Shown one piece after another: positions 13,674 through 21,167 of a stretch of 21,167 bases of DNA. Every line of letters starts with the position of its first letter. Positions within the stretch are counted from its first letter, which is position 1. The stretch lies in assembly GCA_003151555.1 (NCBI GenBank), contig PLXU01000114.1, positions 16,268 through 37,434 on the forward strand. The letters run 5' to 3'. The stretch is from Acidimicrobiaceae bacterium. Its GTDB lineage: Bacteria; Actinomycetota; Acidimicrobiia; Acidimicrobiales; RAAP-2. Under the pieces are notes generated by a model, which had not been told where the DNA came from, did not search any database, and saw only the letters and a program-made list of their open reading frames with translations. The position numbers were made by a program, and so were the translations under genes.

Positions 13674-15296
13674 ATGAGTGACGAGACGACCTTCACCGAC
13701 GAACTGCTCGTGGGACTGACGCCCGAGCAGCGTGAAGCCGTGATGTCGCCCGCGCGGCGACTGCTCATTCGTGCCACCGCCGGTTCGGGCAAGACCCACG
13801 TGCTGACGCTGCGAATACAGCGACGCATCACCGAAGAGGAGATCGCGCCGGATCAAGTCCTCGCCATGACCTTTACGCGCAAGGCCGGCGACGAGCTGCG
13901 TCGGCGCCTGTCTAAGGCGGGCATTCGCGACATTCGCGCCGGCACGTTTCACCGCGCCGCGCTCACGTTGGTCAATCAGTACCGCGACGACAACCATCTA
14001 AAGCCCCTCGTGCTCGAAGCAAATCGACGGCGGCTGGTCATCGCCCTGGCCGCGCAACTGCGCGAGAGTGGCGACTTAAAACTCGAGGACTGGCAACTGC
14101 CCCGCCTCGAACAGGAGATCAGCTGGGCCCTGAGCCAAGGCCTCACCGGCGCGCTGTACGCCAAGAACGCACGCAAGCTGCGTCGCGACGCCCCACTGCC
14201 GCCGTCGCAGTTCGCCGACGTGCTCGACCGTTACGTCGGACTTTGCCATAGCCGCGGGGTGCTCGACTTCGACCTGCTGCTGAGCGAGGCAATTGCCCTG
14301 CTGCGCAACGAGCCCAACGTGCTGGCCTCGTTTCGCCACCGAAACCGTTCGCTCTACGTGGACGAGGCCCAGGACATGAATCCCTTGCAATTCATGATGC
14401 TGCGCCAGATGGCCGGTGACGACCCTGACCTATTTTGCGTGGGCGACCCCAACCAATCGATCTACGGATTTAATGGCGCGAATCCGAAATTCCTCAGCGA
14501 CATCGTGCGCACGTGGCCCGACACCCTGGTGCTCGACCTCACGCGCAACCACCGCTCGACCGCCAACATCATTGCCGTGGCCAATACCCTGCTCGAAGCC
14601 GGGGCGGCGGGAATAACGCCCGCCAAGGATGACGGTGAGGTGCCCCTGGTACGCAGTTACAACAGCGACGACGAAGAGGCCGCCCGCGTCGCCACCTGGT
14701 TGGGTGTCAAGCACCAGCCCGGCAGTCCCTGGCGCTCCATGGCCGTCCTGGCGCGCACCAACGCGCAGTTAGAACTGGTGGCCGGCTACCTCGAGGCCGC
14801 GGACATTCCCTACGAGCGTCGCGGTCCCGAGCACTCGCCCGCCTCGGACCTACTCATGACGCCCGACGCCTGGTCGCGGCGCATCGACGAGGAGCAAATC
14901 GATGCGGTCGCCCTATCGACCATCCATCGCGCGAAGGGCCTCGAGTTTAAACACGTCGCCGCCATTGGCTGGGCCGAAGGACAACTGCCCAACTACAACG
15001 CCACGTCACCGAGCGAGCTGGCCGAAGAGCAACGACTGGCCTACGTTGCCTTGAGCCGCGCCGAGGACTCGCTGCTCATCACCTGGAGCCGGGGCCGCAA
15101 CGACACTCGCTTCCCCGACCGATCGCCGTCGCGGTTTCTTGCGCCGATCGAAAAGGTGGTCGCCGGAATTGAACAACGAAACGCACCGCTCACCGGCGAG
15201 GCCCGTAAGGCCCGTCTCGCGGCGATCCGCCGCGAACTCGAAGAGGCGCCATCGACGATAACGTTGCCCACTAGTGGAAACTCGGGACCTGCGTAA
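13674..15296 (+). CDS. Compact UvrD/Rep-family DNA helicase
   Basis: The 540-residue product is a superfamily 1A 3'-5' DNA helicase. Motifs in order: Q-like TPEQREAV (16-23), Walker A ATAGSGKT (34-41), TFTRKAGDELRRR, Walker B VDEAQDMN (near 228-235), GDPNQSIYGFNGA, RNHRSTANI (near 292-300), IHRAKGLEF (near 416-424) and AYVALSRAED (near 457). It is shorter than UvrD/PcrA (about 700+), apparently with a reduced 2B region and no HRDC domain. ATG 13674 with AAGG upstream is chosen over 13620. A repair role is expected; actinobacterial UvrD2-like proteins are the nearest comparison. It overlaps the next gene by 23 bases. Confidence 0.93.
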   Translation: MSDETTFTDELLVGLTPEQREAVMSPARRLLIRATAGSGKTHVLTLRIQRRITEEEIAPDQVLAMTFTRKAGDELRRRLSKAGIRDIRAGTFHRAALTLVNQYRDDNHLKPLVLEANRRRLVIALAAQLRESGDLKLEDWQLPRLEQEISWALSQGLTGALYAKNARKLRRDAPLPPSQFADVLDRYVGLCHSRGVLDFDLLLSEAIALLRNEPNVLASFRHRNRSLYVDEAQDMNPLQFMMLRQMAGDDPDLFCVGDPNQSIYGFNGANPKFLSDIVRTWPDTLVLDLTRNHRSTANIIAVANTLLEAGAAGITPAKDDGEVPLVRSYNSDDEEAARVATWLGVKHQPGSPWRSMAVLARTNAQLELVAGYLEAADIPYERRGPEHSPASDLLMTPDAWSRRIDEEQIDAVALSTIHRAKGLEFKHVAAIGWAEGQLPNYNATSPSELAEEQRLAYVALSRAEDSLLITWSRGRNDTRFPDRSPSRFLAPIEKVVAGIEQRNAPLTGEARKARLAAIRRELEEAPSTITLPTSGNSGPA

Positions 15297-16689
15297 CGAA
15301 CTCATTGCCATCGTCGGCGCTGACGCGGCGACGTTTTCACCCCATCACGACGACGACGACCTTCACGACGAGTCGCTGCACCGCGAGCGAGTGGAGCCCT
15401 TCGCCGTCGTGCGCCCGGCCAACACCCAACACGTCGCGGCGATCGCGAAACTCGCGAGTGAAGCCATGGTGCCTCTGACGCCGAGGGGATCGGGCACCGG
15501 TCTCTCGGGCGGCGCCACGCCGGTACCGGGTGGCATCGTGGTGAGCTTCTCACGCATGAACGAGCTGCTCCGTCTCGACGTCGACGATCACGTCGCCGTC
15601 GTGCAGCCGGGCATCACCCTGAACGAGTTGGCGGAGCGACTGGCGCCCAGCGGACTGCGCTACCCGGTCTTTCCCGGCGAACTCTCCGGATCGATCGGTG
15701 GCAACGTCAACACCAACGCGGGCGGCATGCGCGCGGTGCGCCACGGGGTGACGCGCCAGCACGTGCTCGGCCTGGAACTCGTTCTCATTGACGGCACCGT
15801 AGTGCGCACTGGTGGCCCGGTGGTCAAGTCATCGTCGGGCTACGACCTGACACAACTGGTGGTCGGTAGCGAGGGGACCCTGGCCTTGGTGACCGAGGTC
15901 ACGCTCAAACTCTCGCCGACCTTCTTGTACACCACCACCGTCCTGGTGCCCTTCGCTTCGATCAACGCGGTGACCAAAATCGTGCCAACAATCGTGGCGT
16001 CCGGTCTCGAGCCGTCGATCCTCGAGTACGCCGACGCCCCCACCATGATCGGCATGACCCAGGCCGCTTCGTTTGAATTGGGCATCGCTGAGGCCGTGGC
16101 CTCGCAGACCACCGCGTATTTGCTGATCGTCCTCGAGACGCGCACGGCCGCGCAGCTCGAAGGCGACCTCGCCGATCTGGCCGCGTTGGTCGAATCCGGC
16201 GGCGCGCTGGATGTCTTTGTCCTGCCCGACAACACCGCCGCGCGGCTCATCAAGGCGCGCGAGAACCTCTTTTGGGTGAGCAAGGCCGCGGGGTCGAACG
16301 ACATCATCGACGTGGTGGTGCCGCGCTCGACGGTGCCGGTCTTTCTCGAAGAGGCCATGCGTGTGGCCGAGCGACACGAATCATTGATCTTCGGCTGCGG
16401 CCACGTGGGCGACGGCAACGTGCACCTCTCGGTCTTCCAAGCCGACGATCAACGTCGCGCCGCATTGGTGCACGAACTATTCGCCTTTGGCCTCGGTCTC
16501 GGCGGCCAAATATCCGGCGAACACGGCATCGGTCGCGACAAGCAGGCACCCTACCTAGCCCTCACCGATCCCGCCCTGCTCGAACTCCAGCGCCGCATCA
16601 AGATGAGCTTTGATCCCCACCAGTTACTCAATCCTTACCGCCACCTCGACGAAAGGCCGATGCCATTAACGGCGCCCACTCACTCTTGA
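15274..16689 (+). CDS. FAD-linked oxidase, GlcD / D-lactate dehydrogenase type
   Basis: The 471-residue flavoprotein oxidises a 2-hydroxy acid (glycolate or D-lactate) to a 2-oxo acid. The FAD-binding part has PRGSGTGLSGG (70-80), the GGNVNTNAGG segment and VGSEGTLALVTEVTLKL (near 198-214). The C-terminal cap has the metal-binding GCGHVGDGNVHLS (near 374-386), SGEHGIGRDK (near 414-423) and the typical end PHQLLNPYR. No GlcE or GlcF subunit gene adjoins it. GTG 15274 is the start, within the helicase gene end. Substrate is undecided; the following TPP enzyme could use pyruvate or glyoxylate, either of which this enzyme could supply. Confidence 0.92.
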   Translation: METRDLRNELIAIVGADAATFSPHHDDDDLHDESLHRERVEPFAVVRPANTQHVAAIAKLASEAMVPLTPRGSGTGLSGGATPVPGGIVVSFSRMNELLRLDVDDHVAVVQPGITLNELAERLAPSGLRYPVFPGELSGSIGGNVNTNAGGMRAVRHGVTRQHVLGLELVLIDGTVVRTGGPVVKSSSGYDLTQLVVGSEGTLALVTEVTLKLSPTFLYTTTVLVPFASINAVTKIVPTIVASGLEPSILEYADAPTMIGMTQAASFELGIAEAVASQTTAYLLIVLETRTAAQLEGDLADLAALVESGGALDVFVLPDNTAARLIKARENLFWVSKAAGSNDIIDVVVPRSTVPVFLEEAMRVAERHESLIFGCGHVGDGNVHLSVFQADDQRRAALVHELFAFGLGLGGQISGEHGIGRDKQAPYLALTDPALLELQRRIKMSFDPHQLLNPYRHLDERPMPLTAPTHS

Positions 16690-18221
16690 GGACGTTGACG
16701 TCCAATAACGTGACCACCTGCTTCGCCAACCCGGGCACCTCCGAGATGCACTTCGTCGCCGGTCTCGACGACGTGCCCGACATGCGTGGCATACTCTGCC
16801 TCTTCGAAGGCGTCGCCACGGGCGCCGCCGACGGCTACGCCCGCGTCAGCGGGCAGCCGGCGGCCACTTTGTTGCACTTGGGACCGGGACTCGCCAACGG
16901 CTGGGCCAATCTGCACAACGCGCGGCGCGCCCGAGTGCCCCTAGTAAACATCGTGGGCGACCACGCGACGTATCACGCCCAGTTCAACGCTCCCCTGCAA
17001 AGTGACATCGCCCCCCTCGCCGACGCGCTCAAGGGCTGGCGGCGCAGCTCGCAGCACCCCGACGAAGTGGCCCGCGACGCCGCCGACGCCATTAGCGCGG
17101 CCTACGGTCCGCCCGGACAAATCGCGACGCTGATCGTGCCGGCCGACGTCTCGTGGGGCGAGGTCACCTCCGCTCCCGAAAAATGGCCCACGGTGGTACG
17201 CACCGCCCTCGCGTCGCCCGACGACCAACTCGTGGTCCAGAGCCTCAACCTTCTTCGCACCGCGCGCAGCGCCCTCTTCGTCGGTGGCTCGGCGCTCAGT
17301 CGAGAGCAATTGGCGTTGGCCCACCGCGTCGCCCAGTCCAGCGGGGCCCGGCTCATCATGGAGACCTTCCCCGCCATCATGGACCGCGGCGCCGGCGTGG
17401 TGAGTCCCGAACGGCTGATGTACCTGAGCGAGTTCGCGATCGCGCAGCTCCAGGACATCGACGCGCTCATCCTCATCGGCGCGAACGAACCAGTGGGGTT
17501 CTTTGCCTACCCCGACGTACAGAGTCGCCTGGTGGCCAACGGGTGCAACATGGTTCACTTGGCGCCCCCGGGCTACGACACCGAAGCCGCCTTGCACGCA
17601 TTGGTTGACGCCCTGGCGGCGCCGGTCGCGACCGTCGCCGACGGTGAGCGCGTAAGCGCCCCGCACGGCGAACTGACCACCCAGAGCCTCGCCGCGGCGC
17701 TCGCGGCGACCATGCCCGAGGATCTCATCGTGGCCGACGAATCCAACACCGGCGGCGTGCATCTCTACGGCCTCTCGCAATTTTCAACGCCCCACCGTTT
17801 GATGACCCTCACCGGTGGGTCCATTGGCTTCGGCCTGCCGACGGCCCTGGGCGCCGCCGTGGCCAGTGACCAGCGCGTGCTGGCGATCGAGGCCGACGGG
17901 TCGATGATGTACACCCTCCAAGCGCTATGGACTATGGCGCGCGAGAGCCTCGACGTAACGGTGGTGGGACTATCGAATCGCAGTTACGCCATCCTCAATC
18001 TCGAGCGCCAGCGCGTGGGCGCGGTGAGCGAGGGCGACACCAGCCAGCGCATGCTCGAACTCGATAACCCGACCATCGATCTCTGCGCGCTCGCGAGCGC
18101 CCAGGGGGTGCCCAGCACGCGAGCAACCAGCGCCGATCAACTGGTGACTGCCCTGGAGCGTTCCTACGCCACGCCCGGTCCAATGTTCATCGAGGCCGTG
18201 CTACCCAAGGGACTGAGCTAG
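16686..18221 (+). CDS. TPP-dependent acetolactate-synthase-like enzyme (IlvB/IlvX type)
   Basis: The enzyme belongs to the thiamine-diphosphate family that condenses or decarboxylates 2-oxo acids. Visible features are the N-terminal NPGTSEMHFVAGLD, catalytic Glu in LFEGVATGAADGYAR (E41), HLGPGLANG, a central domain and the TPP motif starting EADGSMMYT (D404) and ending near GLSN. The coordinates use TTG 16686, which overlaps the previous TGA (TTGA). However, the in-frame sequence from ATT 16665 reads INGAHSLLRTL and restores the family's usual N-terminus, so the true start may be there (518 residues). Mycobacterial IlvX-like proteins are the closest remembered comparison; acetolactate synthesis, glyoxylate carboligation or another reaction are all possible. 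No small regulatory subunit gene adjoins it. Confidence 0.9.
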   Translation: MRTLTSNNVTTCFANPGTSEMHFVAGLDDVPDMRGILCLFEGVATGAADGYARVSGQPAATLLHLGPGLANGWANLHNARRARVPLVNIVGDHATYHAQFNAPLQSDIAPLADALKGWRRSSQHPDEVARDAADAISAAYGPPGQIATLIVPADVSWGEVTSAPEKWPTVVRTALASPDDQLVVQSLNLLRTARSALFVGGSALSREQLALAHRVAQSSGARLIMETFPAIMDRGAGVVSPERLMYLSEFAIAQLQDIDALILIGANEPVGFFAYPDVQSRLVANGCNMVHLAPPGYDTEAALHALVDALAAPVATVADGERVSAPHGELTTQSLAAALAATMPEDLIVADESNTGGVHLYGLSQFSTPHRLMTLTGGSIGFGLPTALGAAVASDQRVLAIEADGSMMYTLQALWTMARESLDVTVVGLSNRSYAILNLERQRVGAVSEGDTSQRMLELDNPTIDLCALASAQGVPSTRATSADQLVTALERSYATPGPMFIEAVLPKGLS

Positions 18222-18979
18222 AGCGCGAAGTCGGCGACCACCGGCACGTGGTCCGAGGGCTTCTCGCCCTTACGGGCCTCGCGGTCGACGTACGACGAGG
18301 TTGCTTTGGCGCGCAGTGCGGGGTCCACCAACAGCAGATCGATACGCAGTCCCCAGCCTCGATGGAACGACCCGTTGCGATAGTCCCACCAGGTGAAGTT
18401 CGCCTCGTCGGGATGCATTGACCGAGTGAGGTCGACCAGCCCGGTCGCCTCAATCGCGCGTATCGCCTCGCGTTCGGGTTCACTGACGTGGGTGCCTCCT
18501 TCGAAGACGCTGGGGTCGTAGCAGTCGAGGTCACTCGGGGCCACGTTGAAGTCGCCGCCCACCACCACGTGCTGGTCACGGTCTCGTGCGGCGAGCAGGT
18601 CGCGCAACTTGGCGAGCCACGCGAGCTTGTACGCGTAGTGAGGATCGTCCAGGGCCCGCCCGTTGGGTACGTAACAGGAGTAGACGCGAACGTCAGCGCA
18701 GGTCGCGCCGATGAAGCGCGCTTCGGCGTCATCGTCACCAAAACCGCGCACCACGTCACTGAGACCGACCTTGGAAAGTATCGCCACGCCATTCCATTGG
18801 CCCTGGCCGTAGTGGGCCGACTCATAACCGAGCGCGCGTAACGCCGCGAACGGATATTTTTCGTCGTTCTGTTTCGTCTCTTGGATGAGCAGGACGTCGG
18901 GACTCTTCGCCCTCAGCCACTCTTCGACCCTCGACCAACGCGCCGTCAACGAATTGACGTTCCAGGTCGCAACGATCAC
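18218..18979 (-). CDS. xthA: Exodeoxyribonuclease III
   Basis: The 253-residue enzyme is an AP endonuclease/3'-5' exonuclease of the ExoIII class in base-excision repair. Active-site residues are present: N7 in WNVNS, E34 in QETK, Y103, D143 and N145 in GGDFNVAP, D214 in RIDLLLV, and D243-H244 in SDHVPV. Length matches the family. GTG 18979 overlaps the FabZ-like stop (GTGA), so it is the last gene of the operon. It is convergent with the TPP enzyme gene, the two stops overlapping by 4 bases. Confidence 0.95.
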   Translation of the reverse strand: MIVATWNVNSLTARWSRVEEWLRAKSPDVLLIQETKQNDEKYPFAALRALGYESAHYGQGQWNGVAILSKVGLSDVVRGFGDDDAEARFIGATCADVRVYSCYVPNGRALDDPHYAYKLAWLAKLRDLLAARDRDQHVVVGGDFNVAPSDLDCYDPSVFEGGTHVSEPEREAIRAIEATGLVDLTRSMHPDEANFTWWDYRNGSFHRGWGLRIDLLLVDPALRAKATSSYVDREARKGEKPSDHVPVVADFAL

Positions 18980-19410
18980 GTCTCGTCAGCCAGGATGAAG
19001 AGGAGGTCGCTCTCGACGGCGAGCTGCCCGTCCACGCTGGCGCGACCGTGGCCCCGGCCCCCGCGCGCCGACAGCCGAGTTATCTCGCACTCGAGACTGA
19101 CCGTGTCGCCGGGCAATACCTGGCGGCGGAAACGGGCGTGCTCCACTCCGCCAAAGAGCGGCAGTCGTCCGACGTACTTGGGATCGCTCAGAATCACGAC
19201 GGCCCCGCACTGGGCGATCGACTCCAACAGCAACACGCCCGGCGCAGTGGGCCGACCGGGAAAATGTCCCGGGAAGAACCACTCGTCACCGTGCAGCGTC
19301 CACAGTGCGCTCGCGCGCACACCCGGCTCGACGCTCACCAAGCGGTCGAGAAAAAGGAACGGCGGACGATGGGGTAGCCAGTGCGTCGGATCCATCGAGA
19401 GTTCGCTCAA
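18976..19410 (-). CDS. fabZ: FabZ-like 3-hydroxyacyl-ACP dehydratase
   Basis: The 144-residue hotdog-fold protein has LPHRPPFLFLDRL (12-24), catalytic H49 in FFPGHFPGRP and E63 in PGVLLLESIAQ, the signature of FabZ, which dehydrates 3-hydroxyacyl-ACP in type II fatty acid synthesis. The start used is TTG 19410, overlapping the upstream TGA (TTGA); ATG 19395 (MDPTHWLPHRP) is an alternative with no better ribosome site. It lies between a nuclease gene and xthA, not with other fab genes. A dehydratase for another acyl carrier, or a related FabA/LpxC-region homologue, cannot be excluded. Confidence 0.88.
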   Translation of the reverse strand: MSELSMDPTHWLPHRPPFLFLDRLVSVEPGVRASALWTLHGDEWFFPGHFPGRPTAPGVLLLESIAQCGAVVILSDPKYVGRLPLFGGVEHARFRRQVLPGDTVSLECEITRLSARGGRGHGRASVDGQLAVESDLLFILADET

Positions 19411-20486
19411 GGCAGGGCTAACTCGGCAATTCGTCGCTCACCGTCCACGGTCACGAGGCGAAAAGTCTTGCGGTCGCCGCGCTTTAGGACGTCACGGGCC
19501 CGCGCGGGCGGCGGCGTGCCGAGCAGTGTCGTGGGGGCATAGCACTCGACGTGCTGACCATTCTTGAGCATGACCTTGATCACCGCGCCGTGCGAAGTGA
19601 ACGTGGTCACCTCGCCCTCGACCCGCGAACCCATTCGGTGCTCGGCGCGAAAGAGCGCGAACTCCTTTTCGGGATTGACGGGTTGACGCCCGCGGCGCAG
19701 GGCCACCGCGGGTGCGGCGGTGGTGGGTACAGCGTGCATCGCGGGCGCATCGACGTGAGCAGTGGGCTTGGTGAGTGATTTGGCGGCTTTTTTGGCCGCC
19801 TTCTTCACAGCCTTCTTAGCCGCCTTCTTCACTGGTGTGGCCTGCTTGGTCGACACTTTCTTAACCGGTGTTTCAGCCGCAACCTTGACGATCTTCTTGG
19901 TTGCCTTGACCGCAGGCTTCGCGATCTTGGCCGGCACCTTTTTCGAGGGCGCCTTCACGGCCTTGACCGGCGTCAACGTGGTGCCGATGGTCGGTCGCAC
20001 GCCGTTGGGCAGAGCGACGGACAGCTTCTTCGCCGGGCGACCACTCTTGGTGCCGCGTACCGGCTGGCGCGGCGTGAAGATCCAGCCAACGCCCGCCACC
20101 GGCTTGCCGCCAATGAGTCGGCCGATATCAAAGAGCCACGGGTACTCGTCATGGAACTCCTGGAACGAGTCGTTGCTGAGCACCACCCCACTGATCCGGT
20201 CGGCGATCTTGAGGATGAAGGCGTCGCCACGTCCCACGGCGCCCGCCGGCGGCGTCACGATCTCGCCGGCCAATTCGGCCTCCTTGAAGCGGTCCCGCTC
20301 GCTCGGCGCGACCCGGTGCTCGAAGCTCGCGTCGGCGACCACGATCACTTCGGCCGTGGGGTTCTCTTCCAGGAAGGAACGCACGGCCTCGTCGAGTTGA
20401 ACCAGGCTCGGTATGGTGCGACCCTCGGTCGCGAAGTTTGAACCGTCAACGACGACACGTAGTCGCGGTGGTCGCGTGGGACTCAT
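19407..20486 (-). CDS. NYN-domain RNase-like protein with H1-like linker and S1-like C-terminus
   Basis: The 359-residue protein has three parts. Residues 8-140 form a NYN/PIN-like nuclease domain with the acidic residues D14 (VVVDGSN), D52, D88 (GRGDAF) and D106 (LSNDSF) expected for metal-dependent RNA cleavage. Residues 150-240 are a Lys/Ala/Pro-rich stretch with AAKKA repeats, like the histone-H1-type tails of actinobacterial DNA-binding proteins. Residues 285-359 (GSRVEGEVTTFTSHGAVIKV then MLKNG) resemble an S1/OB RNA-binding domain. A cytoplasmic RNA-processing enzyme is the best inference. ATG 20486 overlaps the upstream dehydrogenase stop (ATGA), and the stop overlaps the FabZ-like start. 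Confidence 0.85.
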   Translation of the reverse strand: MSPTRPPRLRVVVDGSNFATEGRTIPSLVQLDEAVRSFLEENPTAEVIVVADASFEHRVAPSERDRFKEAELAGEIVTPPAGAVGRGDAFILKIADRISGVVLSNDSFQEFHDEYPWLFDIGRLIGGKPVAGVGWIFTPRQPVRGTKSGRPAKKLSVALPNGVRPTIGTTLTPVKAVKAPSKKVPAKIAKPAVKATKKIVKVAAETPVKKVSTKQATPVKKAAKKAVKKAAKKAAKSLTKPTAHVDAPAMHAVPTTAAPAVALRRGRQPVNPEKEFALFRAEHRMGSRVEGEVTTFTSHGAVIKVMLKNGQHVECYAPTTLLGTPPPARARDVLKRGDRKTFRLVTVDGERRIAELALP

Positions 20487-21167
20487 CCGACCGCCCGGGC
20501 CAAGAGGTCTGCCTGTTCCGCGCTGTGCACCAACGAACTACCCGTGGCCGGGCTCGCCGATTCGGCGCGCGCGACGTGACGGATCTTCATGTCGCGCAGA
20601 TGACGGTGCAGTTCGTGATGGACGAAGGGCCACGCTCCCATGTTCTTGGGCTCTTCTTGCAGCCAGACCAGTTCGTCCAGGTTCTTGTAGCGCGCGAGTA
20701 CGCTCGCCAGCACTTCGTGCGGCCACGGGTAAATCTGTTCGGCGCGAACGACGGCTACCTGACTGGCCTGGATCTCGTCGCGACGTGCGATCGCCTCGTG
20801 GGCCACTTTGCCCGTCGCCAAGACCACCGTGGTCACGACCGACGGGTCCTTCACCTCGTCGTCGAGGACCGTCTGAAAGGAGCCCTTCTCTAATTGCGCC
20901 AACGCCGAACGGGTCTGGGTGGCGCGCAGCAGTGACTTGGGCGTGAAGATAATGAGTGGTGTGATGTGCTCGCGAAGCACCTGGCTGCGCAGCAAGTGGA
21001 AGTACTGCGCGGCGGTGGTGGGCTGGGCCACGCGCAGATTGTTCCTCGCGCAAAGCGACAGGAATCGCTCGATGCGTCCGCTGGAGTGTTCGGGACCCTG
21101 ACCCTCGTAGCCGTGGGGTAGCAACAACACCAGGCTGGAAACCTGGCCCCACTTGTCCTCGGCGGCC
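20483..21167 (-). CDS. sucA: 2-oxoglutarate dehydrogenase E1 / Kgd-type protein, C-terminal part
   Basis: Only the last 228 residues are in the window; the gene continues past 21167. The sequence LLLPHGYEGQGPEHSSGRIE, followed by RFLSLCARNNLRVAQPTTAAQ, and later IYPWPHE...LVWLQEEPKNMGAW are hallmarks of the C-terminal transketolase-like domain of E1, the TPP enzyme that decarboxylates 2-oxoglutarate in the TCA cycle. Whether it carries an N-terminal E2-like domain, as in mycobacterial Kgd, cannot be seen. It is the upstream gene of the operon with the nuclease, FabZ-like and ExoIII genes. Confidence 0.95.
   Translation of the reverse strand, partial: AAEDKWGQVSSLVLLLPHGYEGQGPEHSSGRIERFLSLCARNNLRVAQPTTAAQYFHLLRSQVLREHITPLIIFTPKSLLRATQTRSALAQLEKGSFQTVLDDEVKDPSVVTTVVLATGKVAHEAIARRDEIQASQVAVVRAEQIYPWPHEVLASVLARYKNLDELVWLQEEPKNMGAWPFVHHELHRHLRDMKIRHVARAESASPATGSSLVHSAEQADLLARAVG

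Noticed and set aside
16941..17780. Long minus-strand open frame opposite the TPP enzyme
   Set aside because: Antisense shadow with Gly/Val/His-rich composition and no promoter or family features.
19762..20400. Plus-strand open frame with hydrophobic Phe/Ala/Leu repeats resembling a membrane protein
   Set aside because: It is the antisense reading of the Lys/Ala repeats of the NYN protein; Lys codons read backwards as Phe/Leu mimic membrane segments.

Overview
The window looks like a piece of a high-GC actinobacterial chromosome, most likely Acidimicrobiia or a near relative. The class is an inference from gene content and style: an OGDH/Kgd-type E1 gene, a BTAD-type regulator, a UvrD-like helicase, a membrane-fused MurF-like ligase, GTG/TTG starts and leaderless promoters. 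No rRNA is present to confirm it. Genes are packed tightly; most neighbours overlap by 1-25 bases, and all three convergent junctions overlap with no visible terminator.

Positions 1-4937 are the right end of an integrated phage-like element. A complete tyrosine integrase (3737-4876) faces the 3' end of a tRNA-Val(UAC) gene (4938-5011, minus strand), the usual target for such integrases. The integrase is translationally coupled to an unknown HTH-tailed protein (3039-3740). Diverging from these is a tightly overlapping early operon on the minus strand: XRE-type repressor (2887-2621), short excisionase/MerR-like HTH protein (2624-2445), replication-initiator-like protein (2445-1528), two small proteins, a RecT-like annealing protein (1190-105) and perhaps a 35-codon ORF. 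The divergent control region (2888-3038) has two leaderless promoters and three copies of a 12-bp operator-like repeat. The replication gene contains a palindrome, a G-free AT-rich stretch and 33-bp direct repeats, arranged like a replication origin inside its initiator gene. The left end of the element lies outside the window.

Positions 5024-10266 are chromosomal. They hold an inositol-monophosphatase-family enzyme, a conserved-looking unknown protein, a small lipoprotein, an acidic small protein, and a three-gene set: an HTH-tailed cytoplasmic protein, a membrane-anchored Thr/Pro-rich protein and a four-helix membrane protein with a C-terminal winged helix plus BTAD domain. The set may form a membrane-linked regulatory system.

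Positions 10153-13601 (minus strand) form a cell-wall operon: alpha/beta hydrolase, then MurF-like ligase with an N-terminal membrane region, then D-Ala-D-Ala ligase. The Ddl product is the substrate of MurF. Diverging from it, 13674-18221 (plus strand) encodes a compact UvrD-like helicase, a GlcD/D-lactate-dehydrogenase-type flavoprotein and an IlvB/IlvX-type TPP enzyme that may begin at an ATT codon. Positions 18218-21167 (minus strand) are an operon running from the 3' part of the 2-oxoglutarate dehydrogenase E1 gene, through a NYN-nuclease/H1-like/S1-like fusion and a FabZ-like dehydratase, to exodeoxyribonuclease III.
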